DNA from: an uncultured Ligilactobacillus sp.
Lineage (GTDB): Bacteria > Bacillota > Bacilli > Lactobacillales > Lactobacillaceae
NCBI GenBank assembly: GCA_944326135.1
Contig: CALVCU010000016.1
Location: forward strand, 124,001 to 188,000
DNA length: 64,000 nt
Direction of reading: 5' to 3'
Positions 1 through 9,590 of the stretch are shown here, in pieces. The position numbers and the translations under genes are program-made. Under the pieces are notes generated by a model. It was not told the origin of the DNA. It saw nothing but the letters and a program-made list of their open reading frames with translations, and made no database searches. The first letter of the stretch is position 1. The number at the start of each line of letters is the position of its first letter.

Positions 1-51
1 TATTTAATTGATTTTTCCAATTAAATGCTAGGTTATTTTTTTGTTAAAACC

Positions 52-80
52 TTTACAAAGACTAAGTTAAATGATTAAAT
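52..80 (+). promoter_or_regulatory. Promoter of iscS-thiI
   Basis: TTTACA (52-57), a 17-base spacer and TTAAAT (75-80), with TG two bases before the -10 (TGaTTAAAT, extended -10). It lies about 60 bases before the desulfurase start. An 8-bp inverted repeat (TTTAATTG/CAATTAAA, 3-25) precedes it but has no T-run, so I do not call it a terminator. The end of the preceding gene is outside the window. Confidence 0.55.
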
Positions 81-141
81 TAAGGTTGAGTCGTACCAGA
101 ATTTATTATTAAATAAAATAAATATAGAAAGGAACCTTGTT

Positions 142-1290
142 TTGATTTACTTCGATAATAGTGCTACTACAAAAGTAGATGATCAAGTATTACAAACTTA
201 CAATATGGTTAGTGAAAAAATCTGGGGTAATCCTTCTTCTTTACACAGTTGGGGTGAGAAGGCCTATGATTTATTGGAACAATGTCGGCGTCAAATCGCA
301 GGTTTAGTGCATTGTGATCCTGATGAAATTTTCTTCACCAGTGGTGGTTCAGAAGGTGATAACTGGGCAATCAAGGGAACAGCAATGGAAAAACTTCCAT
401 ATGGAAAGCATTTAATCACTTCAAGCGTAGAACACCCAGCTGTATTAAATACTATGGCACATTTAGAAAAACTAGGTTTTGAAGTAACTTATCTTCCAGT
501 TGATAAAGAAGGACGAGTTTCTCCTAAAGATCTAGAACAAGCTATTCGCAAAGATACTGTATTAGTGTCTATTATGGCAATTAATAATGAAATCGGTGCT
601 ATTGAACCAATTGATGAACTAGCTAAAGTTTTAGAAAATTACCCTAAAATTCATTTTCATGTAGATGCTGTTCAAGCAGTTGGTAAGGGTGTAGACCAAA
701 TGTTAAGCAATCCAAGAATTGACTTAATGACATTTTCTGGCCATAAGTTCCATGCTCCACGTGGAATTGGCTTTATGTACAAAAAGCGTGGTCGAATGAT
801 TCAACCTTTAATTGATGGAGGAGGACAAGAGAAGAATCTCCGTGGTGGTACAGAAAATCTTCCAGCAATTGCAGGTATGGCTAAAGCTTTACGATTATTA
901 TTAGAAAATGAAGATCAAAAAGTTGCACAACAACGTGCAATTAAACAAAAAATTTATAACCACATTAAACAATTTGATAAAGTACACATTTTCTCACAAC
1001 CAAATGACGATTTTGCTCCTCACATCTTATGTTTTACGATTGATGGAGTTCGTGGAGAAACTATTGTGCATGCATTTGAACACTATGATATTTATATTTC
1101 AACAACGAGTGCTTGTTCTTCAAAGAAAGGGACTGTTGCTGGAACTTTGAATGCAATGAAAATTCCAGAAAAAATCGCTTCTTCAGCAGTTCGTGTGAGT
1201 TTAGATGAACATAATACAATGGAAGAAGCTGATGAATTTATCAAAGTGTTTGATCAATTATATGAAAAGTTCAAAATGATTAATTCATAA
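142..1290 (+). CDS. iscS: Cysteine desulfurase, ThiI partner (NifS/IscS family)
   Basis: Pyridoxal-phosphate enzyme that removes sulfur from L-cysteine to give alanine and an enzyme-bound persulfide. The N-terminus (YFDNSATT), the PLP lysine in SGHKF (Lys202) and the active-site loop TTSACSS (Cys325) are all visible; 382 residues is the usual family length. The start is TTG, preceded by GAAAGGAA at good spacing. thiI begins 12 bases downstream, so the two form one operon. Because this ThiI lacks its own rhodanese domain, the desulfurase probably passes sulfur straight to ThiI, as known for the nifZ-thiI pair of Bacillus; that pairing is inferred from position. A second desulfurase sits near 39.2 kb beside mnmA. 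The family call is firm; the division of labour between the two is inference. Confidence 0.93.
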   Translation: MIYFDNSATTKVDDQVLQTYNMVSEKIWGNPSSLHSWGEKAYDLLEQCRRQIAGLVHCDPDEIFFTSGGSEGDNWAIKGTAMEKLPYGKHLITSSVEHPAVLNTMAHLEKLGFEVTYLPVDKEGRVSPKDLEQAIRKDTVLVSIMAINNEIGAIEPIDELAKVLENYPKIHFHVDAVQAVGKGVDQMLSNPRIDLMTFSGHKFHAPRGIGFMYKKRGRMIQPLIDGGGQEKNLRGGTENLPAIAGMAKALRLLLENEDQKVAQQRAIKQKIYNHIKQFDKVHIFSQPNDDFAPHILCFTIDGVRGETIVHAFEHYDIYISTTSACSSKKGTVAGTLNAMKIPEKIASSAVRVSLDEHNTMEEADEFIKVFDQLYEKFKMINS

Positions 1291-1302
1291 TGGAGGAAAT
1301 AA

Positions 1303-2520
1303 ATGCAATATTCAGAAATTATGGTTCGTTATGGTGAGTTATCTACAAAAGGTAAGAACCGTAAAAACTTTATTGATCGATTAGCATATAATGTGCGTCA
1401 AGCTTTACATGAATTTCCTAATTTAAAGATCACTGCACGCCGTGATCGGATGCATATTCAATTAAATGGTGAAGATTCAGATGCCGTTATGAAACGATTA
1501 AATCAAGTTTTTGGTATCCAAAATTACTCACCTTCAGTTAAAGTCGAACGTGATATCGATGCTGTAAAAAAAGTTGCAGTAGAAATGATGCAAGAAAAAT
1601 ATCACAATGGATTAACTTTTAAGGTAAATACACGTCGTTCTGATCATAAATTTAAATATGATACAAATGATATGAATGATCTCCTTGGTGGAGCAATTTT
1701 AGAAGCATTTGATGATATTCATGTAAAAATGAAAAATCCAGATGTCACATTACGTTGTGAAGTTCGACCAGATGGGATTTTCTTATCATATGGAAAGATC
1801 CAAGGCGCTGGTGGGTTACCAGTGGGAACTGCTGGTAAAGCAATGTTAATGCTTTCTGGTGGAATTGATTCTCCTGTTGCTGGTTATTTAGCTATGAAAC
1901 GTGGTGTTGATATTGAGATGGTTCATTTCTTTAGCCCACCATATACAAGTGAACAAGCTTTAAACAAAGCAAAAGAATTAACTACAAAATTAGCACCATA
2001 TGTAGGTAAGATTAAGTTTATTGAAGTCCCATTTACTGAAATTCAAGAAGTTATTAAACATTCAGTTCCAGAGGGATACTTAATGACACTTCAACGTCGT
2101 TTTATGTTGCGTTTAACTGAAGCAATTGCTTTAAAGCGTCATGGCTTGGCAATTTTTAATGGTGAAGCATTAGGTCAGGTGGCTTCACAGACACTAGAAA
2201 GTATGGCAGCAATTAATGATGTCACAACAATGCCAGTCTTACGGCCAGTGGTTTCAATGGATAAAAATGAAATTATTGATATCGCTAAAAAAATCGATAC
2301 ATTTGATTTGTCGATTCAACCATTTGAAGATTGTTGTACAGTATTTGCACCACCTTCACCTAAAACAAAACCAAGAATAGATAAGGCACGTCAATACGAA
2401 GAACGTTTAGATGTTGATAATTTAATTCAACGAGCTTTAGATGGAATTAAAATTACTGAAATCAAAGCTTCAGATCATTTTATGAATCAAAATGAAGATA
2501 ATTTTGCAGAATTGCTTTAA
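1303..2520 (+). CDS. thiI: tRNA 4-thiouridine synthase / thiamine sulfur transferase ThiI
   Basis: Adenylates U8 of tRNA and inserts sulfur to form s4U; the family also supplies sulfur for the thiamine thiazole. An N-terminal ferredoxin-like region is followed by a THUMP RNA-binding domain (about residues 60-165) and an ATP-pyrophosphatase domain opened by the PP-loop SGGIDSP (185-191). The protein stops at 405 residues and has no C-terminal rhodanese domain, the usual form in Gram-positives, which therefore need a dedicated desulfurase. The gene just upstream fits that role. A GGAGG ribosome site (1292-1298) precedes the ATG. I see no thiamine genes nearby, so tRNA thiolation is the safer role. 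Confidence 0.95.
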   Translation: MQYSEIMVRYGELSTKGKNRKNFIDRLAYNVRQALHEFPNLKITARRDRMHIQLNGEDSDAVMKRLNQVFGIQNYSPSVKVERDIDAVKKVAVEMMQEKYHNGLTFKVNTRRSDHKFKYDTNDMNDLLGGAILEAFDDIHVKMKNPDVTLRCEVRPDGIFLSYGKIQGAGGLPVGTAGKAMLMLSGGIDSPVAGYLAMKRGVDIEMVHFFSPPYTSEQALNKAKELTTKLAPYVGKIKFIEVPFTEIQEVIKHSVPEGYLMTLQRRFMLRLTEAIALKRHGLAIFNGEALGQVASQTLESMAAINDVTTMPVLRPVVSMDKNEIIDIAKKIDTFDLSIQPFEDCCTVFAPPSPKTKPRIDKARQYEERLDVDNLIQRALDGIKITEIKASDHFMNQNEDNFAELL

Positions 2521-2525
2521 TTATC

Positions 2526-2554
2526 TTGACGAATAACATCCTTCAAGCTAGAAT
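2526..2554 (+). promoter_or_regulatory. Promoter of the valS T-box leader
   Basis: TTGACG (2526-2531), 17 bases, TAGAAT (2549-2554): a near-consensus sigma-A promoter directly after the thiI stop. It places the valS transcript start near 2561. Confidence 0.6.
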
Positions 2555-2560
2555 ATCAAT

Positions 2561-2802
2561 ATAAGCGCTGAACAAGAGGGACTTTAATGATGCATTTTAC
2601 AGGGAAAATCGTTATTGAGAAGATTTAATTGCACTTAGAGTTTGTAGCTTGGGAGCTGTTATTCTGAACGGTATTTTTAAGAATAACCGGACTTACTGTA
2701 GTTCGTTATTTAATACAGCTAAGCGGGGAATGAATTAGTTCATTTTCAATTTAGGTGGTACCACGGCACTGTCGTCCTAATTTAGGATGGCAGTGTTTTT
2801 TT
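2561..2802 (+). promoter_or_regulatory. T-box leader controlling valS
   Basis: tRNA-sensing attenuator. The T-box core AGGTGGTACCACGG lies at 2753-2766; its TGGT can pair with the ACCA end of uncharged tRNA. A terminator stem CACTG..CAGTG with an inner TCCTAA/TTAGGA helix (2767-2795) and a T-run follow. The GAACGGTA...AATAACCGG block (2667-2690) resembles the conserved stem II A/B element. Uncharged tRNA-Val should favour the antiterminator. I could not settle the specifier loop: a GTT at 2611-2613 is only a candidate. The leader identity is sure; the codon read is not. Confidence 0.9.
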
Positions 2803-2857
2803 ATTGGTGTATAAAATTCCGTTTATAACAATTTATCTGATGGGAAGGATGATTTTG

Positions 2858-5524
2858 ATGCGAGAAATCGATATGTCAACTAAATATGATCCAAAACAAG
2901 TTGAACCTGGTCGTTATCAACAATGGGTCGAAGATGGTTTATTTAAACCAAATGGCAATAAAGAAGCAAAACCATATTCAATCGTAATCCCACCTCCAAA
3001 CGTAACTGGAAAATTACACTTGGGTCACGCTTGGGATAATACATTGCAAGATATGTTAATTCGTCAAAAACGAATGCAAGGATACGATACTTTATGGGTA
3101 CCAGGAACTGACCACGCTGGAATTGCTACACAAGCAAAAGTAGAAGCACAATTACGTGAAGAAGGCGTTACTCGTTACGATTTAGGCCGTGAAAAATTTG
3201 TTGATAAAGTTTGGGATTGGGTAAATGAATATAGTGATATTATCCACAAACAATGGGCAAAATTAGGAATCTCGGTTGATTATGATCGTGAACGTTTTAC
3301 TTTAGATGAAGGATTATCAAAAGCCGTACGCAAAGTCTTTGTTGATTTATACAATAAAGGTTTGATTTATCGTGGCGAATACATTATTAATTGGGATCCA
3401 CAAGCAAGAACTGCACTTTCTGATATTGAAGTTATTCACCAAGACGATGAAGGAGCATTCTACCATGTTAAATATCCATTTGTAGATCCAGATTATACAT
3501 TTAATGGAAAACACTACATTGAAATTGCAACAACTCGTCCAGAAACAATGTTTGGTGATGTTGCTGTTGCAGTTAACCCAAGTGATGAACGTTACAAAGA
3601 ACTTGTTGGTAAAGAAGTAATTCTTCCATTACAAGGTCGTCATATTCCAATTATTGCCGATCAATACGTTGATCCTGAATTTGGTACAGGTATGGTAAAA
3701 ATCACACCTGCTCATGACCCTAACGACTTTAAAGTTGGTAATCGCCATGACTTAAAACGAATCAACACAATGAACGAAGACGCAACAATGAACGAAAATG
3801 CTGGTAAATATGAAGGCATGGATCGTTTTGAAGCACGTAAGGCAATCGTAAATGACCTAGAAGAAGAAGGCTTTATGATTAATATCGAACCAATTGTTCA
3901 CAGTGTTGGTCATTCAGAACGTACAGGAGTTCAAGTTGAAGCACGCTTATCAACACAATGGTTCGTTAAAATGAAACCATTAGCTGAAATGGCACTTAAG
4001 AACCAAAAAGATGGCGATCCAGTTAACTTTGTTCCAAAACGTTTTGAACACACTTGGAACCAATGGATGGAAAATGTTCATGATTGGGTTATTTCTCGGC
4101 AATTATGGTGGGGACACCGTATTCCAGCTTGGTATAACAAAGAAACAGGCGAAACATATGTTGGAATGGAAGCTCCTGCAGATGAAGAAAACTGGGAACA
4201 AGATTCTGATGTATTAGATACATGGTTTAGTAGTGCATTATGGCCATTTTCAACAATGGGTTGGCCTGATACAGATGCAGAAGATTTCAAGCGTTATTTC
4301 CCAACAAGTACATTAGTTACAGGTTATGACATCATTTTCTTCTGGGTATCAAGAATGATTTTCCAAAGTTTAGAATTTACCGGTGAAGCACCATTCAAGA
4401 ATGTTGTATTACACGGATTAATTCGTGACGAACAAGGTCGCAAGATGAGTAAGTCACTCGGAAACGGAATTGATCCAATGGATGTTATTGATAATTATGG
4501 TACAGATGCACTTCGTTGGTTCTTAACAACAGGTTCAACACCTGGTCAAGATATTCGTTTCTCATATCAAAAGATGGATGGTGCATGGAACTTTATCAAT
4601 AAGATTTGGAATGCAAGTCGTTTCGTAATTATGAACTTAGATGAAGATACAAAAGCTGAATTGCCTGACAAGTCTGAATGGCAATTAGCAGATAAGTGGA
4701 TCATCAGTCGTTTGAATGATACTGTAAAAGATGTAACTCACTTCTTTGATATTTTTGAATTTGGTGAAGCTGGACGTTCACTTTACAACTTCATTTGGAA
4801 CGATTTCTGTGATTGGTACATTGAAATGGCCAAAGAAAACTTGAATGGAACAGATGAAAAATTGAAGAAGAATACGCAAGCAATTCTTTGCTACGTATTA
4901 GATCAAACATTACGTTTGTTACATCCAGTTATCCCATTTGTAACTGAAAAAATTTGGTTAACAATGCCACACGAAGGTAAGTCATTAGTAGTTGCAGAAT
5001 ATCCTGTTGTACATGATGATTTTGAAAATCAAGATGCTGAACGACAAATGGAAAACTTAATTGAATTAATTAAGTCTGTACGTAACAGTCGTGCTGAAGT
5101 AAATGCACCAATGTCATCAGCAATTGATATTTTAATTCGTACTAAAGATGATGAAACAAAACAAATCTTTGAAGAAAACCAAGATTATATTGAACGTTTC
5201 TGTCATCCAAAACATCTTGAAATCGATGCAAATGTTGAAGCACCAACATTAGCAATGACGTCAGTAATTACAGGCGCAGAAGTTTACTTACCACTTGCAG
5301 ACTTGATTAATTTGAATGATGAAATTAAACGTCTTCAAGCAGAAGCACAAAAACTTGAAAGTGAAGTTATGCGTGCTGAGAAGAAACTTGGCAATGAAAG
5401 ATTTGTTGCTAATGCACCAGAACAAGTCGTTAATAAAGAACGTGAAAAATTAGCTGATTATCAAGCAAAACTTGATGCAACAAATAAGCGAATCGACGAA
5501 TTGCAAGAAGCTTTAGATGATTAA
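2858..5524 (+). CDS. valS: Valyl-tRNA synthetase
   Basis: Class I synthetase that charges tRNA-Val and edits mischarged threonine. Visible in order are the HIGH-type motif HLGH in [13 protein letters not shown], a CP1 editing domain, the KMSKS motif in [10 protein letters not shown], an anticodon-binding domain and a C-terminal coiled-coil arm rich in Glu, Lys and Leu (last 70 residues), typical of ValS. I chose the ATG at 2858 (888 residues) because GGGAAGGA lies 9 bases upstream and the family begins shortly before STKYDPK. An upstream in-frame GTG at 2804 would lie next to the attenuator T-run and has no ribosome site. Transcription is governed by the T-box leader. Confidence 0.97.
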   Translation: MREIDMSTKYDPKQVEPGRYQQWVEDGLFKPNGNKEAKPYSIVIPPPNVTGKLHLGHAWDNTLQDMLIRQKRMQGYDTLWVPGTDHAGIATQAKVEAQLREEGVTRYDLGREKFVDKVWDWVNEYSDIIHKQWAKLGISVDYDRERFTLDEGLSKAVRKVFVDLYNKGLIYRGEYIINWDPQARTALSDIEVIHQDDEGAFYHVKYPFVDPDYTFNGKHYIEIATTRPETMFGDVAVAVNPSDERYKELVGKEVILPLQGRHIPIIADQYVDPEFGTGMVKITPAHDPNDFKVGNRHDLKRINTMNEDATMNENAGKYEGMDRFEARKAIVNDLEEEGFMINIEPIVHSVGHSERTGVQVEARLSTQWFVKMKPLAEMALKNQKDGDPVNFVPKRFEHTWNQWMENVHDWVISRQLWWGHRIPAWYNKETGETYVGMEAPADEENWEQDSDVLDTWFSSALWPFSTMGWPDTDAEDFKRYFPTSTLVTGYDIIFFWVSRMIFQSLEFTGEAPFKNVVLHGLIRDEQGRKMSKSLGNGIDPMDVIDNYGTDALRWFLTTGSTPGQDIRFSYQKMDGAWNFINKIWNASRFVIMNLDEDTKAELPDKSEWQLADKWIISRLNDTVKDVTHFFDIFEFGEAGRSLYNFIWNDFCDWYIEMAKENLNGTDEKLKKNTQAILCYVLDQTLRLLHPVIPFVTEKIWLTMPHEGKSLVVAEYPVVHDDFENQDAERQMENLIELIKSVRNSRAEVNAPMSSAIDILIRTKDDETKQIFEENQDYIERFCHPKHLEIDANVEAPTLAMTSVITGAEVYLPLADLINLNDEIKRLQAEAQKLESEVMRAEKKLGNERFVANAPEQVVNKEREKLADYQAKLDATNKRIDELQEALDD

Positions 5525-5534
5525 ACATACTAAC

Positions 5535-5569
5535 AAAAAGGTCATGACAAACGTCATGATCTTTTTTTA
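5535..5569 (+). terminator. Terminator after valS
   Basis: Stem AAAGGTCATGAC / GTCATGATCTTT with a 4-base loop and a long T-run, ending the thiI-valS transcription block. Confidence 0.85.
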
Positions 5570-5582
5570 TTAAATTACAGTC

Positions 5583-5611
5583 TTTCTTAATTAACGCTAA
5601 ATTTATATAAT
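5583..5611 (+). promoter_or_regulatory. Promoter of folC
   Basis: Perfect -10 TATAAT (5606-5611); the -35 region at 17 bases (TTTCTT) is weak. The inferred start near 5618 rules out an in-frame ATG at 5617 as the translation start. Confidence 0.5.
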
Positions 5612-5658
5612 AGTAAATGAGAAGAATAATTGTTCTTGGAAAAGGGGACATTTTAGTT

Positions 5659-6960
5659 ATGGAAGAAACAAAATATCAACAGGCAGTAAATTTTGTTCAT
5701 GGACGGACTAAATTTAAAAAAATTTTGACTCTAGATCGGATGAGAGATTTTTGTCAAAGATTAGGACATCCAGAACGAAAACTTAAAGTAATTCATATTA
5801 CAGGAACAAATGGAAAGGGTTCTACAACTGCATTTGTACGTCAAATATTAATGGAAAAGGGATTTAAAGTAGGGAGTTTCACATCCCCATTTATTATTAA
5901 ATTTAATGATCGCTTTTGTATTAATGGTGAAATGATTTCTGATGACAGATTAGTCGAGATTGTAGATAAAATTAAACCAATTGTTGCACAAATGGATCAA
6001 GATTGGGCAGATAAAGGTGGAGGTCCAACTGAATTTGAGATTGATACTGCAATTATGTTTAAATATTTTGTTGAAGAAAAAGTCGATTATGCGGTGTTAG
6101 AAGTTGGCCTGGGTGGGACCTATGATTCAACTAATGTAGTTTCACCACTTGTAAGCGTAATTACAAATGTTGCCAACGATCATTTGAAATTCCTTGGGCC
6201 AACTTTGAGTGATGTTGCACGCAATAAAGCGGGAATTATTAAGGAAAATACTCCAATAATTATTGGAGATATTCATGGAGCACCACTTGAAGTAATTGAA
6301 AAAACTGCTTTAGAAAAACATGCACCAATGCATATCTTAAATAAAGATATTAATGTTAGCGCCAAACCATTTGAATCATGGGGAGAAAAATTCGACTTCG
6401 AATTTCAGGATGTTAAGTTTAAGAATTTAACAACATCATTGATGGGAGATTATCAGATTTATAATGCAGCTTTAGCTGTTACAGCAGTTTCAATAGTTGC
6501 TCAACATGAAAAATGGGTACTCAGTCGAGAAGAAGTTGTTCAGGCACTCAAGAAGACGACTTGGCCAGGAAGATTTGAAAAAGTTAACGATGAGCCACTT
6601 ATTATTTTAGATGGCGCACATAATCTACAAGCAGTCCAAGAATTAACTAAACTTCTAAAACAAAAATTTAGTGGTCAACAAATTCATATAATTTTAGCTA
6701 TTTTAAAAGACAAGCAAGCTTTCGAAATGATAAAAGAATTAGAAAAAATTCCAAATGTTCATATTACTTTGACTAAATTTAACAGTCCTCGGCCAATTGC
6801 TGACTATCAAGAAATCGTCAAAGATTTTCCACAAATTAAAATTCAAGAAGATTGGCATAAAGCTTTAGTTCAACAAATTCAGGAAATGGATGCGAGCGAT
6901 TTAATATTATTTGCAGGTTCACTTTATTTTGTTTCTGAAGTGCGTAGTTATTTTAAATAA
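5659..6960 (+). CDS. folC: Folylpolyglutamate synthase / dihydrofolate synthase
   Basis: Mur-ligase-type enzyme that adds glutamate to folates, using ATP. The P-loop ITGTNGKGS is near residue 45, and the second-domain signature DGAHN follows in the C-terminal half, both standard for FolC. Starting at the ATG at 5659 (AAGGGG 10 bases upstream) gives 433 residues, the family norm. Its own promoter precedes it. A HAD phosphatase gene follows 17 bases after the stop and is probably co-transcribed. Whether it also has dihydrofolate synthase activity cannot be told from sequence. Confidence 0.95.
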   Translation: MEETKYQQAVNFVHGRTKFKKILTLDRMRDFCQRLGHPERKLKVIHITGTNGKGSTTAFVRQILMEKGFKVGSFTSPFIIKFNDRFCINGEMISDDRLVEIVDKIKPIVAQMDQDWADKGGGPTEFEIDTAIMFKYFVEEKVDYAVLEVGLGGTYDSTNVVSPLVSVITNVANDHLKFLGPTLSDVARNKAGIIKENTPIIIGDIHGAPLEVIEKTALEKHAPMHILNKDINVSAKPFESWGEKFDFEFQDVKFKNLTTSLMGDYQIYNAALAVTAVSIVAQHEKWVLSREEVVQALKKTTWPGRFEKVNDEPLIILDGAHNLQAVQELTKLLKQKFSGQQIHIILAILKDKQAFEMIKELEKIPNVHITLTKFNSPRPIADYQEIVKDFPQIKIQEDWHKALVQQIQEMDASDLILFAGSLYFVSEVRSYFK

Positions 6961-6977
6961 ACAATGGAGGAGAAATA

Positions 6978-7631
6978 ATGGAATTAGAGGCAGTTATTTT
7001 TGATATGGATGGAGTTGTATATGACTCCGAAAAAATGTATTTTGCGGCTGATCAAAAAGCAGCTAAAAAATTAGGATTTGAATTTACTTTTGATTATTAT
7101 AAGCAATTCATTGGTGCAGGATATGAAAAAATGTATAACAAGATGGTTGAAGATTATGGTGATGCACAAATGATTAAAGACTTTTTAAGAATTAGTCGTG
7201 ATGAAATTCTCCCAACTGTTAAAGAAGGTCTATTAAAGTTTAAACCAGGATTTTTAAACTTGGCTCATTACTTAGAAGAAAACAATATAACTTACGGGTT
7301 AGCTTCAAGCAATTATCGTAACGATATTGAATATTATTTAAAAGAAACTAATTTTGAAAATCATTTTGATTTTATTGTTTCAGCTAGTGATGTGGAAAAG
7401 GCTAAACCATATCCAGATATTTTTCTTAAAGCATGGGAAAAAGCTGGAAAACCAAATAAACAAAAAACAATCATAATTGAAGATTCCACAAATGGAATTA
7501 AAGCTGCAAATCGGGCAGAAATTCCTGTAATAATGGTTCCTGATTATATTAAACCAACTCAATTTGAAAAAGAACACACGTTAACAATTCAAAATAATTT
7601 AAATGATGTATTAGATTTTATTCAAAAATAA
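6978..7631 (+). CDS. HAD-superfamily hydrolase, beta-phosphoglucomutase-like
   Basis: Small HAD subfamily IA phosphatase or phosphomutase of 217 residues. All four HAD motifs are visible: FDMDGVVYDS at the N-terminus (nucleophile Asp), LASSN (motif II), the lysine in KAKPYPD (motif III) and IEDSTNGIKAA (motif IV). A helical cap lies between motifs I and II, as in beta-phosphoglucomutase. The substrate is unknown; no sugar genes are near, so a general phosphatase role is as likely as sugar-phosphate isomerisation. GGAGGAGA precedes the ATG, and the gene follows folC closely. Confidence 0.88.
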   Translation: MELEAVIFDMDGVVYDSEKMYFAADQKAAKKLGFEFTFDYYKQFIGAGYEKMYNKMVEDYGDAQMIKDFLRISRDEILPTVKEGLLKFKPGFLNLAHYLEENNITYGLASSNYRNDIEYYLKETNFENHFDFIVSASDVEKAKPYPDIFLKAWEKAGKPNKQKTIIIEDSTNGIKAANRAEIPVIMVPDYIKPTQFEKEHTLTIQNNLNDVLDFIQK

Positions 7632-7633
7632 TT

Positions 7634-7680
7634 AAAAAAACCCCTTCATTTGCGTATATAAATAATGGAGGGATTTTTTT
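7634..7680 (+). terminator. Terminator-like hairpin whose 3' arm holds the radC ribosome site
   Basis: A-run, CCCTTCATT, short loop, AATGGAGGG, T-run. It has the form of an intrinsic terminator for folC-HAD, but its 3' arm contains GGAGGG, the only ribosome site for the ATG at 7681. Read-through RNA would hide the site, so it may act on both termination and translation. Confidence 0.6.
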
Positions 7681-8355
7681 ATGACATTTATTAATAAACA
7701 ATATCAGCTAAAATATTTAGAAAGACAAATTCAACGTTTTGGTGCAGAAACACTGAATGATCAAGAACTAATGTATGTAGTGTTGCAAACATTCTGTTCA
7801 GATAAACTTGCACAAGAAATTTCAGAAATTTACTTTGCTGAAAACTATAATTTGTCACAAATGAATAAATTAACACGAAGTGACTGGCAATTATATTTTA
7901 AGAGTGAAGCAAAATCCTTAAAAATGGAAGCTATATGTGAATTGATTAAACGAACAAATCAGTCACCACAATTAATTTTAGGCAAAATTTGCTCAAGTAA
8001 AATGGTAGGAGAATATCTTCAAATGAAGATGTCATCCTACCATCAAGAAGTATTATATGGTGTCTTTTTGGATACTCAAAATCAAATCATATATGAAAAA
8101 GAAATTTTCAAAGGAACTTTAAATCAAGCAACAGTTCATCCTAGAGAAATATTTAAGATTGCTATTCAATATAGTGCTGCAAGAGTAATTATTGCTCATA
8201 ATCATCCAAGTGGTCATACAGAGCCATCACAAAATGATCATAATATGACTAAAAGATTAGTCAAAAGTGGTGAAATTCTAGGAATTGAATTACTTGATCA
8301 TTTAGTAATTGGACAAGACGATTATTTTAGTTTTCGTGAACAACAATTTATTTAA
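7681..8355 (+). CDS. radC: RadC family JAMM/MPN-domain protein
   Basis: RadC-family (UPF0758) protein of 224 residues. The C-terminal half holds the zinc-binding JAMM signature HNHPSG followed by an Asp (HNHPSGHTEPSQND), preceded by the PREIFK block typical of RadC. The N-terminal helix-hairpin-helix part is degenerate but present in outline. The historic link to DNA repair is doubtful; the biochemical role is unknown. Only 2-3 bases separate the long T-run from the ATG, so the ribosome site lies within the hairpin. Its stop overlaps the end of the convergent exporter gene by 4 bases, with no terminator between them. Confidence 0.9.
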   Translation: MTFINKQYQLKYLERQIQRFGAETLNDQELMYVVLQTFCSDKLAQEISEIYFAENYNLSQMNKLTRSDWQLYFKSEAKSLKMEAICELIKRTNQSPQLILGKICSSKMVGEYLQMKMSSYHQEVLYGVFLDTQNQIIYEKEIFKGTLNQATVHPREIFKIAIQYSAARVIIAHNHPSGHTEPSQNDHNMTKRLVKSGEILGIELLDHLVIGQDDYFSFREQQFI

Positions 8356-9077
8356 ATTAAACCTTTAATCAAGTTATATGTTCCGGCTAGTAACATTACT
8401 GTATATGCTATTTTACGTACTGTATTCATTGAGATTCGTTGCAAAATTTTATTTCCAATAAATGTTCCAACTAAGCATCCGATTATAGAGAATGCTGAAA
8501 TCGGAACTAAATCTGCAGTGAATTTAGTACATAAGAAATCATTGATAAGCAATACAATTGATGTTAAGAAAAAGAATGTTTGAATTGTAGCTTGATATAC
8601 AATTGGTTCATCAATGACGGAATCGTAATATGCAACCATTGGTGGTCCACCAACAGCAAATAATCCACCACTGAGTCCACTTAAACAACCTACGGCAACC
8701 TCAGTTAGAAAGTTCTTTTTTAAGTGAATCTTTGGAGCAATGAAAATTAGATAGATTGCTAAAATCCAAAGAAAAATACCAAGTAAAATAGCCATAAATT
8801 TTGATGAAAAACCTACCATTAAGTGAACACCAATGCTACTTGTAATAAACGAAGCTAATGCAGGGAAAATAATTATGTTCCACTTTATTTTATTAAAGTA
8901 ACGAATAATGATGGTAATCTGTAAAAACATGCAGGTTAATACAGAAATCATTGTGGCATATTTATATGGCAATAATAATGAAACTAGTGGTACAAATAAT
9001 GATCCAAAGCCAAAACCACCAGTTGTTTGAATAAGTGCAGCGCAAAATGCGATACATGCAATAAAAACAATACTCAT
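8352..9077 (-). CDS. TauE/SafE-family membrane exporter
   Basis: Polytopic membrane protein of 241 residues with about eight hydrophobic segments, a glycine-rich first helix (TTGGFGFGSLFVPL) and the mid-protein SGLSGGLFAVGGPPM block. These mark the sulfite exporter TauE/SafE (DUF81) family. The anion carried is unknown; organosulfur or sulfite export is family knowledge only. I start at the ATG at 9077 (GAAAGGAA upstream) rather than a TTG 15 bases further out. It stands alone on the minus strand between plus-strand genes. Confidence 0.85.
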   Translation of the reverse strand: MSIVFIACIAFCAALIQTTGGFGFGSLFVPLVSLLLPYKYATMISVLTCMFLQITIIIRYFNKIKWNIIIFPALASFITSSIGVHLMVGFSSKFMAILLGIFLWILAIYLIFIAPKIHLKKNFLTEVAVGCLSGLSGGLFAVGGPPMVAYYDSVIDEPIVYQATIQTFFFLTSIVLLINDFLCTKFTADLVPISAFSIIGCLVGTFIGNKILQRISMNTVRKIAYTVMLLAGTYNLIKGLI

Positions 9078-9113
9078 AGTTTTTCCTTTCAAAACAAAAA
9101 TATTTGCGCTTGC

Positions 9114-9122
9114 ATTATATCA
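9114..9122 (-). promoter_or_regulatory. Extended -10 promoter of the TauE-type gene
   Basis: On the minus strand the bases read TGATATAAT, a full extended -10 with a perfect TATAAT, about 37 bases before the ATG. Farther upstream (9140-9162) lies an imperfect AACTAAA/TTTAGTT inverted repeat that could be a regulator site. Confidence 0.6.
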
Positions 9123-9207
9123 CAATATATAGTTTGAATAACTAAATATGTTAGTTTTAGTTTAAATTTTTATCAAATGATTATTAGATTCTTACGATAT
9201 TCGAACC

Positions 9208-9236
9208 TTGTATTCAAAAAATGACTATGATAAAAT
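9208..9236 (+). promoter_or_regulatory. Promoter of the cold-shock gene
   Basis: TTGTAT (9208-9213), 17 bases, TAAAAT (9231-9236). It predicts a short leader of about 20 bases, so the long structured cold-shock 5' UTR known from E. coli cspA is absent here. Confidence 0.6.
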
Positions 9237-9262
9237 TTTTGCGTATAGAAAGAAGGTTAACA

Positions 9263-9469
9263 ATGTTACAAGGAACAGTTCATCAATTTGATAAACAAAA
9301 AGGATTTGGTTTTATTACTCCAGATAACGAGAAAGATGATATTTTTGTACATTTTTCAGCAATTACTACTCCGGGTTTTAAAACTTTAACTGCAGGACAA
9401 CGCGTTTCCTTTGTTGAAGTCGAAGGAAAACGAGGAATGCAAGCAAGTCAAGTTAGCCTGATTGATTAA
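9263..9469 (+). CDS. Cold-shock domain protein
   Basis: Single OB-fold RNA/DNA-binding protein of 68 residues. RNP1 (KGFGFIT) and RNP2 (DIFVHF) are both intact. It probably acts as an RNA chaperone melting secondary structure, at low temperature or constitutively. The ATG at 9263 with AGAAGG upstream gives the standard length; an in-frame ATG at 9221 lies before the predicted transcript start. Single gene with its own promoter. Confidence 0.95.
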   Translation: MLQGTVHQFDKQKGFGFITPDNEKDDIFVHFSAITTPGFKTLTAGQRVSFVEVEGKRGMQASQVSLID

Positions 9470-9507
9470 AATTGGTTGAGTTTTTATATTCAGCAAAAGT
9501 TTTATTG

Positions 9508-9534
9508 TGGTATAATTTTATTAAATGTTAAAAT
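9508..9534 (+). promoter_or_regulatory. Tandem extended -10 promoters of mreB
   Basis: TGGTATAAT (9508-9516) and TGTTAAAAT (9526-9534). The second resembles elements before ftsA and divIVA, also TGTTAAAAT. Confidence 0.5.
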
Positions 9535-9590
9535 TACCGATTATTATAAATAATTATTATAATTAGATGACGGATGAAGGGATGAGAAGA

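Noticed and set aside
3-25. Inverted repeat TTTAATTG/CAATTAAA as a terminator of the preceding gene
   Set aside because: No T-run follows, and the gene it would serve is outside the window.
2671-2673. GTA as valine specifier codon
   Set aside because: It lies within GAACGGTA...CCGG, which matches the conserved stem II region rather than the specifier loop.
8352-9077. TauE-type exporter as a horizontally acquired gene
   Set aside because: Base composition looks like its neighbours, no repeats or mobility genes flank it; a single inverted gene is not enough.
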